From DATKSG01 sp035531775 (GTDB taxonomy: Bacteria > Actinomycetota > Acidimicrobiia > Acidimicrobiales > UBA8190): a stretch of DNA of 43,944 nucleotides. The position numbers were made by a program, and so were the translations under genes. The stretch is taken from NCBI GenBank assembly GCA_035531775.1, contig DATKSG010000011.1, forward strand, positions 1-43,944, written 5' to 3'. Each line of letters starts with the position of its first letter. Position 1 is the first letter of the stretch. This document shows positions 1-8,719 of this stretch, one piece after another. The notes under the pieces are model-generated. The model was not told the DNA's origin. It saw only the letters and a list, made by a program, of their open reading frames with translations, and searched no databases.

Positions 1-945
1 ACGTCCGATCCACACGACCAGGGCCCATTCAACCCGGCCGCATTTACGTCGCCCGACGCCTCGTGGGTCGAGTCGATCGGACTCGGGTGGAGCCCGCCCG
101 ACGGCGCTCCCTCGGTCGGCCCGTGGGTGCGCACCGGCACCTCCGACGCCACTGCCTTGGACCTGCTGGCCGGCGGAGGCCTGTACGCATCGGGCGGCGA
201 CAACGTCAACACCGGTGAGCACGACGGCATGGACGGGCAGTACGCCTCGGGGAACGTCTTCGACGGGTCGCCCGACGGTGGCGGGATGTACTTGAACTGG
301 CAGCCGGCGGCCGGGGCCGACACCATGGCCGGCTGGGCCTCGGTCATCACCGGGGTTCTGTCGGACCGGTCCCCCGCCGGGCTCGCTCCGGTGCTCGAGA
401 ACCCGGTACCGGTGGCCAACGCCGGCTTCGGTGCCGGCTTCGACGGGCCCTATGTCGGGCTCTACACCAGCCGCCAGACCATGTACCAAGGCGGCGGCGG
501 CTCGAACTCCTCCACCAACGGTCAGCGCGACATCTACAACTACCAGGAGCCCAACGGTCAGCCCAAGGACTGGTCCCCGGCGAACTGCAGCAATGGCTCG
601 GCGGCCGGCGAGCAGGCCTGTACCACCCAGCCGGGCAGCAATGGGACGACAGCGAGCTGCCCGCCCGGTGAGACCAACAACGCCAACGACACCTCCTGCG
701 GCGCCAACTACTACAAGCAGCAGGAAGCCTCGAACGTCACTTCAGAGCCGGGAGTGATGGTCTACAACAACCCTGACCCCCAGAGCTCGGGCTCCAACGG
801 CACACCGGGCGCTTACCTGGGCACCTGCGGTGCCGTCGTCCCCACCGGGGCCATGGACCTGCCGTCGGCGCCATCCCAAGCGGGACCGGTGGCTTACACC
901 AACAGTGCCGGCCAGACCGTGGTGGCCGACCCGACGGGCTGCTGA
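1..945 (+). CDS. Partial secreted/surface-type protein, N-terminus outside window
   Basis: I do not recognise this protein. The frame is open from base 1 to a TGA at 943-945, so about 314 C-terminal residues are visible and the true start lies upstream. A GTG at 127 is available but nothing favours it. The visible part is rich in Gly, Asn, Ser and Thr, has several Cys in its second half (CSNG, ACTTQ, SCPPG, TSCG, GTCG, TGC), and shows no obvious membrane segment; this composition suits an exported protein. It lies 176 bp upstream of three prepilin-like genes on the same strand, so an extracellular or pilus-associated role is a guess from context only. The final residues are ADPTGC. Confidence is good that it is coding and low for any function. 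Confidence 0.6.
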   Translation, partial: TSDPHDQGPFNPAAFTSPDASWVESIGLGWSPPDGAPSVGPWVRTGTSDATALDLLAGGGLYASGGDNVNTGEHDGMDGQYASGNVFDGSPDGGGMYLNWQPAAGADTMAGWASVITGVLSDRSPAGLAPVLENPVPVANAGFGAGFDGPYVGLYTSRQTMYQGGGGSNSSTNGQRDIYNYQEPNGQPKDWSPANCSNGSAAGEQACTTQPGSNGTTASCPPGETNNANDTSCGANYYKQQEASNVTSEPGVMVYNNPDPQSSGSNGTPGAYLGTCGAVVPTGAMDLPSAPSQAGPVAYTNSAGQTVVADPTGC

Positions 946-1121
946 CGCCACAAGCCGACGTGACTCCCCGGCCCTGATTGGCAGCACCACAGGGCGAGTC
1001 CTGCCTGCCGGGGGATCCGCGAAATGGTGAGAAAGGACTTTCGGCCCCTCCTAAGGGTCCCCAAGGAAGTCGATGCATCGTGCAACAGGCGCCGCCTGCC
1101 CCCGTACACAGGTTGGAGTCC

Positions 1122-3335
1122 ATGCCCGGCTTCCCTTCACAGACCATGGTTTCAGGTCAGGGGACGATTTCGAGCGCTGATCCGCACGGGGAGGCCGGGT
1201 TTTCCCTGATCGAGGTGATGGTCGCCCTAGCCATCTTCTTGAGCGCTCTGGTGGCGACGTCGAGCCTGCTGGCCACCGGTCTGAAGGTCGGGTCCAGCTC
1301 CCGGCTCGAGCAGGTAGCCACCGACATCGCCACCAGCCAGCTCGACGCCGACGTTCTGTCGGGCGCCACGGCGCTGCTGGGCGAGCCCGGATACTCCTCG
1401 GTCGGCACCATCCAGCGCGGCGGGGTCACCTACAGCGTCGAACGAGGTGTCTTCCCCGGCCAGGGCGCCTGCGCCGCGCCTGCGCTTGGCGTGCCCAACG
1501 AACTTACGGTGGCGGAATGGGTGACCTGGACCAAGCTCGCCGCCGGACGGACATGGTGGACGGGTTCCACGGCCACAACGAAACTGGTCGAGGAATCGAC
1601 ATACGCCGCCATACCTGCCGCCGCCCTGAGCAGCACCCTCGGGGCGATCCTGGTCACGGTGACCGACGACAGCGGGGCGGGCCAAGGCCTCGCCACCGTT
1701 TCCATAACTGGACCGAGCCCCAGCCTCACGAAACAGCAGGTGACGACCTCGAGCGCGGGCTGTGCACTGTTCTCCAACCTGGCAGTGGGCGCCTATGCAA
1801 CGGTCGCTTCTCTTGGCGGTTGGATCGACACCACCGAGAGCCTCAATAATTCGACCGCCCAAACGGCTGTGGTGACGGCCGGCGCGGCGGCGACGCTGCC
1901 CATCAAGTTCGCACCGGCGGCCACAATCGGTTCGCAGTATTCGATCACGCCCGTGAGCGGTGTGGTCGGTACCTGGAACCTCCCCACCTGGTCTACGCCG
2001 ATGCCCATCTCTCTGTACAACAGCACTCTGGCCAACAACCCTTTCGTGGCTCTCCCAGGCGCCAGCGTCTACCCGTTCGGGAGCACGCCCAGCTATACGG
2101 CGGTGGCCGGGAGCTGCGGGACCGACAGCATCCCTGACGGGAGCGCCACCGACGGCGTGCCTGTCAACCTGACCGACGGCTCGTCGGCTACGGCCAGTTT
2201 CTCCCTGATGCCCATAGAGCTCGTGGTCACCAATGCCGGCACGCCATTGGCCGGCGCCACCGTCACCGCCACCGCCTCCACCTTGACCGGGGCCACCGAC
2301 TCGAACTGCCCGACATCGGGCTCGTCCACCGCCATGCCGGCCATGTCGCTCGGCACCACCTGCGCCTCAGGTTCCACTTGTGCCACCAGTAGCGCCTACG
2401 ACCAGTCGACCGCTGTGCAGCAGGCGACCTTGGCTTCGTGGACCATCCACGTGGCCACTCCGCCTCGCACAGGCGGCTCGGAGAACCCCGGCTACATCGA
2501 CGCCATTCTGACGTCGCTCTGCCTTTCGAAATGTTCGACAACGACCACCCTGAGCTCGTCGGCCAACCCCAGCGTCGTGGGCCAGCCGGTGACCTTGACC
2601 GCCACCGTGACCTCCACCGGAGGGACGCCGAGCGTCGGCACCGTCACGTTCAAGAACGGCGCCACCACCCTGTGCTCGACCGTAGCCGTGATCCTGGGGG
2701 CAGCCACCTGCACCGTTTCCACGCTCCCACCGGCCAGCAACACGATCTCCGCTTCGTATAGGGGTAGCGGCATCTTCAAATCGAGGAACGCCTCGAATCT
2801 GACCCAGGTGGTGAACAAGGCCGCCAGCACGATCACGTTGGTGTCGTCGGCCAACCCAACCGCGGCACAGACGACGGTGGTGCTCACGGCTGCGGTGGCG
2901 GCTGCTTCGCCGGGCTCCGGTACGCCCACCGGCACCGTTACCTTCATGAACGGCGCCACCACGTTAGGCACTGGGACCATGACCGCCGGGGTGGCCACGT
3001 TCACCACGGCAGCGTTGGCACCCGGTTCCTATTCGCTCACCGCTGTCTACGGCGGCGACAGCAACTTCACTTCGTCGACCTCGAGCACCCTGAACCAGCA
3101 GGTGACGGCCGCCGCAACTTATGTGCTGTCGGGCCTGCCCTATGGGATGTTCCTGATCAGCGCCAGCTATAACAACACGGCCCTGGGCCAACACTTCGTA
3201 TCGGCCCACTCTTCGGTCGTGGTAGTGGTCAAGGTCACCGCTGCAGGGTTGACCATCTACAACAACGGCGTTCAGTTGGGGTCGCTGATCACGCCCTCGA
3301 GCTTCGGCCAGGTCTTCATCCCGGTGCAGACATGA
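1122..3335 (+). CDS. Large prepilin-like protein with two bacterial Ig-like repeats
   Basis: The N-terminus has a type IV prepilin methylation/cleavage motif, GFSLIEVMVALAIF, at about residues 27-40, followed by a hydrophobic helix. It should therefore be processed by a PilD-type peptidase and inserted into a pilus-like fibre. At about 737 residues it is far larger than an ordinary pilin (roughly 150-200). The middle is Thr/Ser/Ala-rich beta-type sequence. The C-terminal third holds two tandem Ig-like domains (about 2534-2812 and 2822-3105), each with the repeated pattern SSANP...GTVTF.NGATTL...YxGxxxF. The frame stays open back to 978, but the ATG at 1122 after GGTTGGAG is preferred because it leaves only a short leader before GFSLIE; ATG 1146 is an alternative. 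The stop overlaps the next gene's ATG (ATGA). It may act as a minor pilin or adhesin carrier. Confidence 0.8.
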   Translation: MPGFPSQTMVSGQGTISSADPHGEAGFSLIEVMVALAIFLSALVATSSLLATGLKVGSSSRLEQVATDIATSQLDADVLSGATALLGEPGYSSVGTIQRGGVTYSVERGVFPGQGACAAPALGVPNELTVAEWVTWTKLAAGRTWWTGSTATTKLVEESTYAAIPAAALSSTLGAILVTVTDDSGAGQGLATVSITGPSPSLTKQQVTTSSAGCALFSNLAVGAYATVASLGGWIDTTESLNNSTAQTAVVTAGAAATLPIKFAPAATIGSQYSITPVSGVVGTWNLPTWSTPMPISLYNSTLANNPFVALPGASVYPFGSTPSYTAVAGSCGTDSIPDGSATDGVPVNLTDGSSATASFSLMPIELVVTNAGTPLAGATVTATASTLTGATDSNCPTSGSSTAMPAMSLGTTCASGSTCATSSAYDQSTAVQQATLASWTIHVATPPRTGGSENPGYIDAILTSLCLSKCSTTTTLSSSANPSVVGQPVTLTATVTSTGGTPSVGTVTFKNGATTLCSTVAVILGAATCTVSTLPPASNTISASYRGSGIFKSRNASNLTQVVNKAASTITLVSSANPTAAQTTVVLTAAVAAASPGSGTPTGTVTFMNGATTLGTGTMTAGVATFTTAALAPGSYSLTAVYGGDSNFTSSTSSTLNQQVTAAATYVLSGLPYGMFLISASYNNTALGQHFVSAHSSVVVVVKVTAAGLTIYNNGVQLGSLITPSSFGQVFIPVQT

Positions 3336-3943
3336 CGACGACCTTGCGGCGCCGACAGCGGGGCGAATCCGGGGTTTCGGTGGTCGAGATGCTGATCGCG
3401 CTGGCCATATTCTCTATCGTTGTCGTCTCGGTCGATGCTTCGGTGACCGTGATGTACAAGCAATCGAACAACATGGCCTCATCGAACCAGGCCATAGACC
3501 AGCTGCAGATGGCCGAGCAGGCAGTCGTCCAGGACGTTCACGCAGCCATCGGATGGTATACCTCCTCCGCATGCACCACGGCGACGGCCACGCCGTCGGC
3601 CGGGCAGCTGTTTTTCACCGCTCGGCTCTTTGGCGCCACCCCCTGCATCGCAATCACATTGTCGTCGGGAACGCTCTCGGTCAGTAGCAGCAGCGGGCAT
3701 ACCATCGTCGTCACCAATCTCGACCCGACCAGCTATCTGACGCCTTCAGCTGCCGTTACCACCGGCGCCAGCAATGTGTTCGTCACCCGGGTGGCGGTGT
3801 TGCTGACGATGGATTCCCCTAGGGTCAATGCACCCCGCCAGGTTCAGACCACGGTGTCGGATCCTACGGTCATCGCCTTCAACGTCGAATACGCCTGCCA
3901 GGCCGCTTGGGCCGTTTCGCCTGGGCGCTCTGGGCAGTGTTGA
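3332..3943 (+). CDS. Prepilin-type N-terminal cleavage/methylation protein (minor pseudopilin)
   Basis: This 203-residue protein begins with a basic stretch (TTLRRRQRGESG) and a prepilin-type motif, GVSVVEMLIALAIFSIVVVS, at about residues 14-33. The conserved Glu (VVE) sits five residues after the Gly, as in class III pilin signal sequences. The following region has YKQSNN...QAIDQLQMAEQAV, typical of the amphipathic pilin helix in PulJ/GspJ-like and PilW-like minor pseudopilins. Its ATG overlaps the stop of the large Ig-bearing pseudopilin (ATGA), which implies translational coupling. The two C-terminal Cys residues (YACQ and GQC) could form a disulfide, as in many pilins. No assembly ATPase or platform gene is visible in the window. 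Confidence 0.8.
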   Translation: MTTTLRRRQRGESGVSVVEMLIALAIFSIVVVSVDASVTVMYKQSNNMASSNQAIDQLQMAEQAVVQDVHAAIGWYTSSACTTATATPSAGQLFFTARLFGATPCIAITLSSGTLSVSSSSGHTIVVTNLDPTSYLTPSAAVTTGASNVFVTRVAVLLTMDSPRVNAPRQVQTTVSDPTVIAFNVEYACQAAWAVSPGRSGQC

Positions 3944-5397
3944 ACTTGAGGTTGTTCCGGCGCCTCGAATCGGCAACGCGTCGCAGGATCGGCCACGGCG
4001 CCGACGGCGGCCAAGCCATGCTGGTGGTGGTCGCCGCTCTGGGGGTGCTGGCCACGGTGCCCCTGGCGGTCATCGCCACCACCAGTCAACTGCCCCTGAC
4101 CAGTCAAAACCTAAGCTGGAACTCGGCTTACGAGGCGGCCCAGGCCGGCCTGGATGACTATGTCCAGCACCTCGATGCCAATGGGACATATGCCCAATAC
4201 AACAAAGCCAACACCGGGGGCAACGCAGCCTTCACCGGGTGGGTGCCGGTATCAGGGAGCCAATCGGAGTATTTCGAGTATTCGCCCACCACCACGGGAG
4301 GAGCGCTCCAACTGACCGTGAGCGGCAAGGCCGGCTCCGGTCTAAGTCAGGTGGTCAGAACCTTCGTCTACGGGTTGACCCCGGCGTCGACGCTCGACGA
4401 CGTCTACTGGACAGCCTGCGAATCCTCTTCCCAGTGCGGAGCCAGTGGAACCATCGTGTTCATCAGCACCGACGTGTTGAACGGTCCTGTCTTCTCCAAC
4501 GACGACTTCACAATGTGCGGGAGCCCTACTTTCACCTCTACCGTGCAGAGCGCTGACGCCGGGGGCCTAGGTTCCCCGTACTGGCAGTCCGCATGCTCCC
4601 CGACCGCGCCCAACTTCCAGGCGGGCGCCCCGAGCCGCGCCCCTGCTCAGAACATCATCGTCAACGGAGTCCTTGGTGACGTTGTCCCGGCCCAAAAATT
4701 CGGTTGCTATATCACGGCCGGCGGCGGCAACGGGACCATCTTCACATTGAACGGCTCCACCCTCACCTGGTCCAACGGCACGCTCGACACCACCGATGGA
4801 AACAAAGGAGCGGGCTGCACCGGGACAGTCAATTTCGGGTCCCTGAAATCAGCGGTGATCTACGTGAATGGGAACGCCACGATCACCGGTGGAACAGTGA
4901 GTGGGTTCCTGACCATAGTGGCCAGCGGGTCGATGACGATCACCGGCAACATCACCTATCCGTGCGCCGACATCACCTGGACCAGCGGGACGTGCTCTTC
5001 CTCACCGGGCGGACCCACGGCGGACAGCAGCGATGCTCTCGGGTTGATCGCCTTGAACAACATCAGCATCAGTGCCAACAACGCCCCCTTCACCCTGGAC
5101 GCCGCCTTGCTGGCCATTACCGGATCTTTCCAGAACGCCAACTATTCGAACGCCTGCTCTGGCACTTGCAACACGCTCAACGTGTTCGGGTCCATCGCCC
5201 AAGATGTCCGGGGACCGGTGGGCAAGTTCAACAACGGAGTGATCACTGCCGGGTATTCCAAGTCCTACTGGTATGACAACTCTCTGCAACAGGCCTGGCC
5301 GCCGTTCTTCATCCCCCCGGCCAGCACCACGTGGAGCCCGGTGAGCTACGCCGAGCTGAAGCCCGGTTCGCCCAACGAGGCAATCTCAGGCACCTGA
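3937..5397 (+). CDS. PilX-like surface protein with N-terminal membrane anchor
   Basis: About 486 residues. After a basic N-terminus (LRLFRRLESATRRRIG) comes GGQAMLVVVAALGVLATVP, one hydrophobic helix resembling the anchors of PilX/TadE-like accessory pilins, though a canonical GFxxxE site is absent. A QAGLDDYVQHLDANGTYAQY-like segment, typical of PilX-family minor pilins, follows. The rest is Gly/Thr/Ser/Asn-rich, with Cys-containing segments (ACESSSQCG, TYPCAD, NACSGTC) and a repetitive NGNATITGG...SGSMTITGN pattern suggestive of a beta-solenoid. I chose the GTG at 3937, which overlaps the preceding stop (GTGTTGA); a TTG at 3940 and a TTG at 3907 (the longest frame) are alternatives. It is the last gene of the pseudopilin operon. 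Confidence 0.7.
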   Translation: MLNLRLFRRLESATRRRIGHGADGGQAMLVVVAALGVLATVPLAVIATTSQLPLTSQNLSWNSAYEAAQAGLDDYVQHLDANGTYAQYNKANTGGNAAFTGWVPVSGSQSEYFEYSPTTTGGALQLTVSGKAGSGLSQVVRTFVYGLTPASTLDDVYWTACESSSQCGASGTIVFISTDVLNGPVFSNDDFTMCGSPTFTSTVQSADAGGLGSPYWQSACSPTAPNFQAGAPSRAPAQNIIVNGVLGDVVPAQKFGCYITAGGGNGTIFTLNGSTLTWSNGTLDTTDGNKGAGCTGTVNFGSLKSAVIYVNGNATITGGTVSGFLTIVASGSMTITGNITYPCADITWTSGTCSSSPGGPTADSSDALGLIALNNISISANNAPFTLDAALLAITGSFQNANYSNACSGTCNTLNVFGSIAQDVRGPVGKFNNGVITAGYSKSYWYDNSLQQAWPPFFIPPASTTWSPVSYAELKPGSPNEAISGT

Positions 5398-5502
5398 GGG
5401 GCCACGGCGTCAGCCACAATTGCGTAGTACGCCGGCTGGGGCCACCTTGTCGGCGGTTGTTCCGACCAGACGTCTAGCCCGAGGCGAGTTCTCAGTCAGC
5501 AG

Positions 5503-5577
5503 TCGGGCTGGCGGGATTTGAACCCGCGACCTCTTGACCCCCAGTCAAGCGCGCTAACCAAGCTGCGCTACAGCCCG
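5503..5577 (-). tRNA. tRNA-Pro (anticodon GGG)
   Basis: Read on the minus strand, the sequence starts CGGGCTG and ends CAGCCCG, a perfect 7-bp acceptor stem, plus discriminator A. The anticodon arm is CTTGA-CTGGGGG-TCAAG with a GGG anticodon, and the T arm contains GGTTCAAATCC. No CCA is encoded. The gene is isolated between the pseudopilin operon and the der locus. Confidence 0.95.
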
Positions 5578-5589
5578 TTGTGGAGGAGC

Positions 5590-5595
5590 AGTGTA
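5590..5595 (-). promoter_or_regulatory. Probable -10 element of tRNA-Pro
   Basis: TACACT on the minus strand fits the TANNNT -10 consensus and lies 12 nt upstream of the mature tRNA 5' end, leaving a 5' leader of a few nucleotides. No clear -35 is visible. Confidence 0.5.
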
Positions 5596-5617
5596 GTAGC
5601 CCACCGCGGCTGCGGGG

Positions 5618-5815
5618 TCAGGCGTGATGGACCAGCCAGCCGATCCCCTGATAGGCCCGGTATCCGAGATAGATGATGGTGATCACGATCATGGCCTTGA
5701 AGTGCCATGGCACATGACGGTCCTCGTCGAGGACTGTCCCGCAGGTCGGACAGGCCCCATGGTCGGTCAGCTCGGGATCGTCCACCAGGCGGTTGCAGGA
5801 ATCGCACCAGGGCAC
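5618..5815 (-). CDS. Small zinc-ribbon membrane protein
   Basis: This 65-residue protein has two CxxC pairs (CDSC and CPTCG) in its first 30 residues, spaced like a single zinc ribbon. A hydrophobic segment, MIVITIIYLGYRAYQGIGWL, follows near the C-terminus. It is probably a one-pass membrane protein with a cytoplasmic zinc ribbon. The GTG at 5815 gives MPWCDSC and starts 7 bp after the der stop; the frame stays open to an ATG at 5881 inside der. The gene reads as the last cistron of the DUF512-der operon and precedes tRNA-Pro. I do not recognise a named family. Its function is unknown; a membrane-linked accessory to the upstream genes is only a guess. Confidence 0.65.
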   Translation of the reverse strand: MPWCDSCNRLVDDPELTDHGACPTCGTVLDEDRHVPWHFKAMIVITIIYLGYRAYQGIGWLVHHA

Positions 5816-5822
5816 GGACCGC

Positions 5823-7223
5823 TCACTTGCGCAGTCGGATGCGGAACATGATGGGCGTGGGCCCGATGCCGAACTCCTCACGCAGGCGCCGCTCCACGTA
5901 GCGCAGGTAGGGCGCCGGCAGGCGCTTGGTGGCGAACAAGGTGAAGGTCGGCGGGTCGATGGCCCCCTGCACCCCGTAGCGGATGCGCGCCCCGGGCGCG
6001 GCGTGGTCCGCCTGTATGGCCCGCAGCGCCCGGTTCAGCTCTCCGGTTGGGATGCGGCGGTGGTAGGCCTCCACCGCTTGGCGCAGCGCCGGCAGGATGC
6101 GGTGCACGCCCAAACCGGTGCGCGCACTCACCTTCACCACCGGTGCCTCACCGAGGAAGGCCAGCCGGTCCTCCACCTCCTCGAGCACCTGCGGCCTGGT
6201 CTCGGTGTCGACCAGCTCCCACTTGTTGAGCACCACCACCACCGGGCTCCCCGAGGCGCCAATGCGCTCGGCCAGGCGCTGGTCCTGATGAGCTACGCCT
6301 TCGGTGGCGTCGATGACTAGCAGCACCACGTCGGCCCCGTCGAGGGCGGCCAGGGCCCGCACCATGGCGAAGTACTCGGTGCCCGACTCGGTGCGCGACG
6401 CCCGGCGCATGCCGGCGGTGTCGATGAAGCAGATGGGGCCCTCTGGCGTGTCGAGCAAGGTGTCGATGGCGTCGCGGGTGGTGCCTGGGAGGTCGTGGAC
6501 CACAGCGCGGTCTTCGCCGATCAAGCGGTTGAACAACGTGGACTTGCCGACGTTGGGCCGACCCACGAGCGCCACCCGCGGCGTCGACTGGTCCACTCCC
6601 CCGGCGGTGACCGGTTCGCCGTCGCCTCGGCCGGCGGACTCGATGTCGTCGGCCTCGACGTCGTTACCCTCGACCTCGTCATCGGGCTGCTCGGCGCCGG
6701 CCCCCTGGTCCAACCGTTCCAGGATCTCGTCGAGCATGTCGCCGGTTCCCCGTCCGTGCAGCGCGCTCACCGTCACCGGGTCACCGAGGCCCAACTGCAC
6801 GAACTCCCAGGCGTCGGCCTCGCGCCGCTCGTTGTCCACCTTGTTCACCACCAGCAGCACAGGCCGCCCGCTGCGGCGAAGCAGCCGGGCCACCTCCTCG
6901 TCCTCCACCGTCACGCCGACGGCCACGTCCACCACCTGAACCACCAGATCGGCGCTCCGCATGGCCCGCTCGGCCTGGGCCGTGACCTTGGCGTCGAGGG
7001 CGTCGCCGCGACCGAGCCAACCACCGGTGTCCACCACCGTAAAGGGACGCCCGTTCCATTCGGCGTCGAGCTCGAGCCGGTCGCGCGTGACACCGGGCAG
7101 CTCCTGGACCACGGCGATGCGCCGGCCCACGATCCGGTTCACCAGCGTGGACTTGCCCACGTTGGGCCGCCCGGCCACCACCACCACCGGGCGCCGGGCG
7201 CCGTCGGCCGGCTGCACCGTCAT
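5823..7223 (-). CDS. der: Ribosome biogenesis GTPase Der (EngA)
   Basis: Der is a tandem GTPase needed for maturation of the 50S ribosomal subunit. Both G domains are visible. The first has GRPNVGKST at residues 18-26, DTGG near 65 and NKVD near 127. The second has GRPNVGKST at 221-229, followed by DTAGM and NKWE. A C-terminal KH-like domain ends in GPTPIMFRIRLRK. The interdomain linker (about 172-214) is long and acidic (DDEVEGNDVEADD). At 466 residues it is close to family length. The frame remains open upstream to 7589, but the ATG at 7223 is chosen because it overlaps the stop of the DUF512 gene (ATGA) and leaves a short normal N-terminus. Pairing of der with this radical SAM gene is a recurring gene order. 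Confidence 0.97.
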   Translation of the reverse strand: MTVQPADGARRPVVVVAGRPNVGKSTLVNRIVGRRIAVVQELPGVTRDRLELDAEWNGRPFTVVDTGGWLGRGDALDAKVTAQAERAMRSADLVVQVVDVAVGVTVEDEEVARLLRRSGRPVLLVVNKVDNERREADAWEFVQLGLGDPVTVSALHGRGTGDMLDEILERLDQGAGAEQPDDEVEGNDVEADDIESAGRGDGEPVTAGGVDQSTPRVALVGRPNVGKSTLFNRLIGEDRAVVHDLPGTTRDAIDTLLDTPEGPICFIDTAGMRRASRTESGTEYFAMVRALAALDGADVVLLVIDATEGVAHQDQRLAERIGASGSPVVVVLNKWELVDTETRPQVLEEVEDRLAFLGEAPVVKVSARTGLGVHRILPALRQAVEAYHRRIPTGELNRALRAIQADHAAPGARIRYGVQGAIDPPTFTLFATKRLPAPYLRYVERRLREEFGIGPTPIMFRIRLRK

Positions 7224-8689
7224 CGCCGGCCCAGTGCCACGGGCACCGCATCGGTGGCCGACACCAGCGGGGCCACCGGCCCTGGAGCGGCGAGAGCGGT
7301 CGGTGCGCCAGCGTCGGCAGCAAGGGCCCGACGCAGCGACGCCCCGTCGGTCCGCACCACCTCCACCGGTAGCGGCAGGTCGTCCAACGTCGTCCCGTCG
7401 AGGAACCGGCCTTCGGACAGGCACACGTCGGGCAGCAGGTAGCGCTGTCCCTCGGGCTCGCGAGCCAAGGCGGCGCTCACGTCCTGCCCGGTGAGCAGGC
7501 CGGTGACGGCGATGGTGCCGCCGAAGAATTCGTTGCGCACGGGCAACAGGCGCAGCTCCGGGACGCCCGGAACCGACCCGTCGGTCCACGGTCGCAGCAG
7601 CGGCCCGAGCACGGCGGCGCCGAACTCGCCGGTGATCACGGCCACCGGCCGGCCCTCCACCACAGCCACCGGCTCCCGGCTCTCGCTGTGGCGACGGGCC
7701 CGGTACCCCTCGGGGCCAGCGCCGTCCACCGAGGCGAAGAAGCCGGCCCGCACGCCGAAGGCCGCCTCGTCGTCGCCACCGAAGGCGGATTCGAAGGCCC
7801 GGGCCATGCCTATGCCGTTCTCGTGCTGGGGGAAGCCGTCATAGGCCTCGGCCGCCGGGAAGGGCCGGCCGGCCATGAGGTAGTACTCGTCCGCCGCGTA
7901 CACGAGCCGGCGCCCGATGGCCCCGACGGCCAGCTCCTGCCACTGCTCCACGGCATCGATGACGGCGGCCGCCTCACCCGGCGTGTGCGGGCGCATGGCC
8001 GCCTCACCCGAGAAGCGGCTCAGCCCGAGCGGCACGCAGGCCACCGTGGCCAGCTCGGGGTACTCGTCCAAGATGCCGGCCAGGGTGGCCTCGAGAGCCT
8101 CGCCGTCGTTCACCGCGGGGCACAGCACCACCTGCCCGTGCACCTCGACCCCGGCGTCGAGCAGCGCCCGCAGCCACCGCAGGCTCACCGCCCCGCGCTC
8201 GTTGCGCAGCATCCGTGCCCGCAGCTCCGGATCGGTGGCGTGGATGGAGACGAACAGCGGGGAGAGGGCGTCGGTGAGGACGCGCTCTAGGTCCATCTCG
8301 GTGAAGCGGGTGAGAGTGGTGAAGTTGCCATAGAGGAAGGAGAGCCGGTAGTCGTCGTCCTTCAGGTACAGGCTGCGGCGCATGCCTTTGGGCAGCTGGT
8401 AGATGAAACAGAACTCGCAGTGGTTGTCACATGTGCGCACCCGGTCGAACACGGCCGAGGACACCTCGGCCCCGAGCGCCTCGCCGGCGGCCTTGTCCAC
8501 CACCACCGACAGCTCCTCGTGGCCGCGACGCAGCCCCAGCTCTGGGTCGGCCTCGTCCACCAGCAATCGGTACTCGATCACGTCGCGCGGGACGCGGCCG
8601 TCGACGTGCAGCAGCTCGTCGCCGATCCGGAGCCCGGCGCGCTGGGCGGGGGACGCGGCCGCCACCGAGACCACTCGGGGCACCGACAT
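7220..8689 (-). CDS. PDZ-containing radical SAM protein, DUF512 family
   Basis: The N-terminus is PDZ-like (VVSVAAASPAQRAGLRIGDELL). A radical SAM CxxxCxxC cluster follows at C87, C91 and C94 (CDNHCEFC). The remainder has the DUF512 pattern, including YLKDDDYRLSFLYGNFTTLT and VSIHATDP, both hallmarks of this family of putative Fe-S oxidoreductases. At 489 residues it is somewhat longer than usual. The substrate is unknown. The gene overlaps der by 4 bp and is transcribed divergently from ispH across a 31-bp gap. A -10-like TAGCCT lies 6 nt before its ATG, suggesting a leaderless message. A link to translation or ribosome assembly is inferred only from the coupling to der. Confidence 0.9.
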   Translation of the reverse strand: MSVPRVVSVAAASPAQRAGLRIGDELLHVDGRVPRDVIEYRLLVDEADPELGLRRGHEELSVVVDKAAGEALGAEVSSAVFDRVRTCDNHCEFCFIYQLPKGMRRSLYLKDDDYRLSFLYGNFTTLTRFTEMDLERVLTDALSPLFVSIHATDPELRARMLRNERGAVSLRWLRALLDAGVEVHGQVVLCPAVNDGEALEATLAGILDEYPELATVACVPLGLSRFSGEAAMRPHTPGEAAAVIDAVEQWQELAVGAIGRRLVYAADEYYLMAGRPFPAAEAYDGFPQHENGIGMARAFESAFGGDDEAAFGVRAGFFASVDGAGPEGYRARRHSESREPVAVVEGRPVAVITGEFGAAVLGPLLRPWTDGSVPGVPELRLLPVRNEFFGGTIAVTGLLTGQDVSAALAREPEGQRYLLPDVCLSEGRFLDGTTLDDLPLPVEVVRTDGASLRRALAADAGAPTALAAPGPVAPLVSATDAVPVALGRR

Positions 8690-8690
8690 G

Positions 8691-8719
8691 GCTCCAGGCT
8701 ACAGCCGGTAGCCTGGAGC
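8691..8719. promoter_or_regulatory. Symmetric divergent promoter of DUF512 gene and ispH
   Basis: This 29-bp element is a perfect inverted repeat with 11-bp arms (8691-8701 and 8709-8719) around a 7-nt centre. Each arm contains TAGCCT (minus strand at 8701-8696, plus strand at 8709-8714), located exactly 6 nt before the start codon of the gene it faces. Each half therefore reads TAGCCTGGAGC-N-ATG, so both genes are probably transcribed leaderless from one compact module. The same symmetry could also serve as an operator. Confidence 0.6.

Noticed and set aside
946..1121. Cyclic di-GMP or other riboswitch upstream of the pseudopilin operon
   Set aside because: I looked for GEMM-type conserved blocks and saw none; only small palindromes (such as CGATGCATCG near 1071) were present. 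Nothing else recognisable is in this gap.
7224..7589. N-terminal extension of the der frame
   Set aside because: Low-complexity and overlapping DUF512 coding sequence. ATG 7223 with ATGA overlap and the family start is better.
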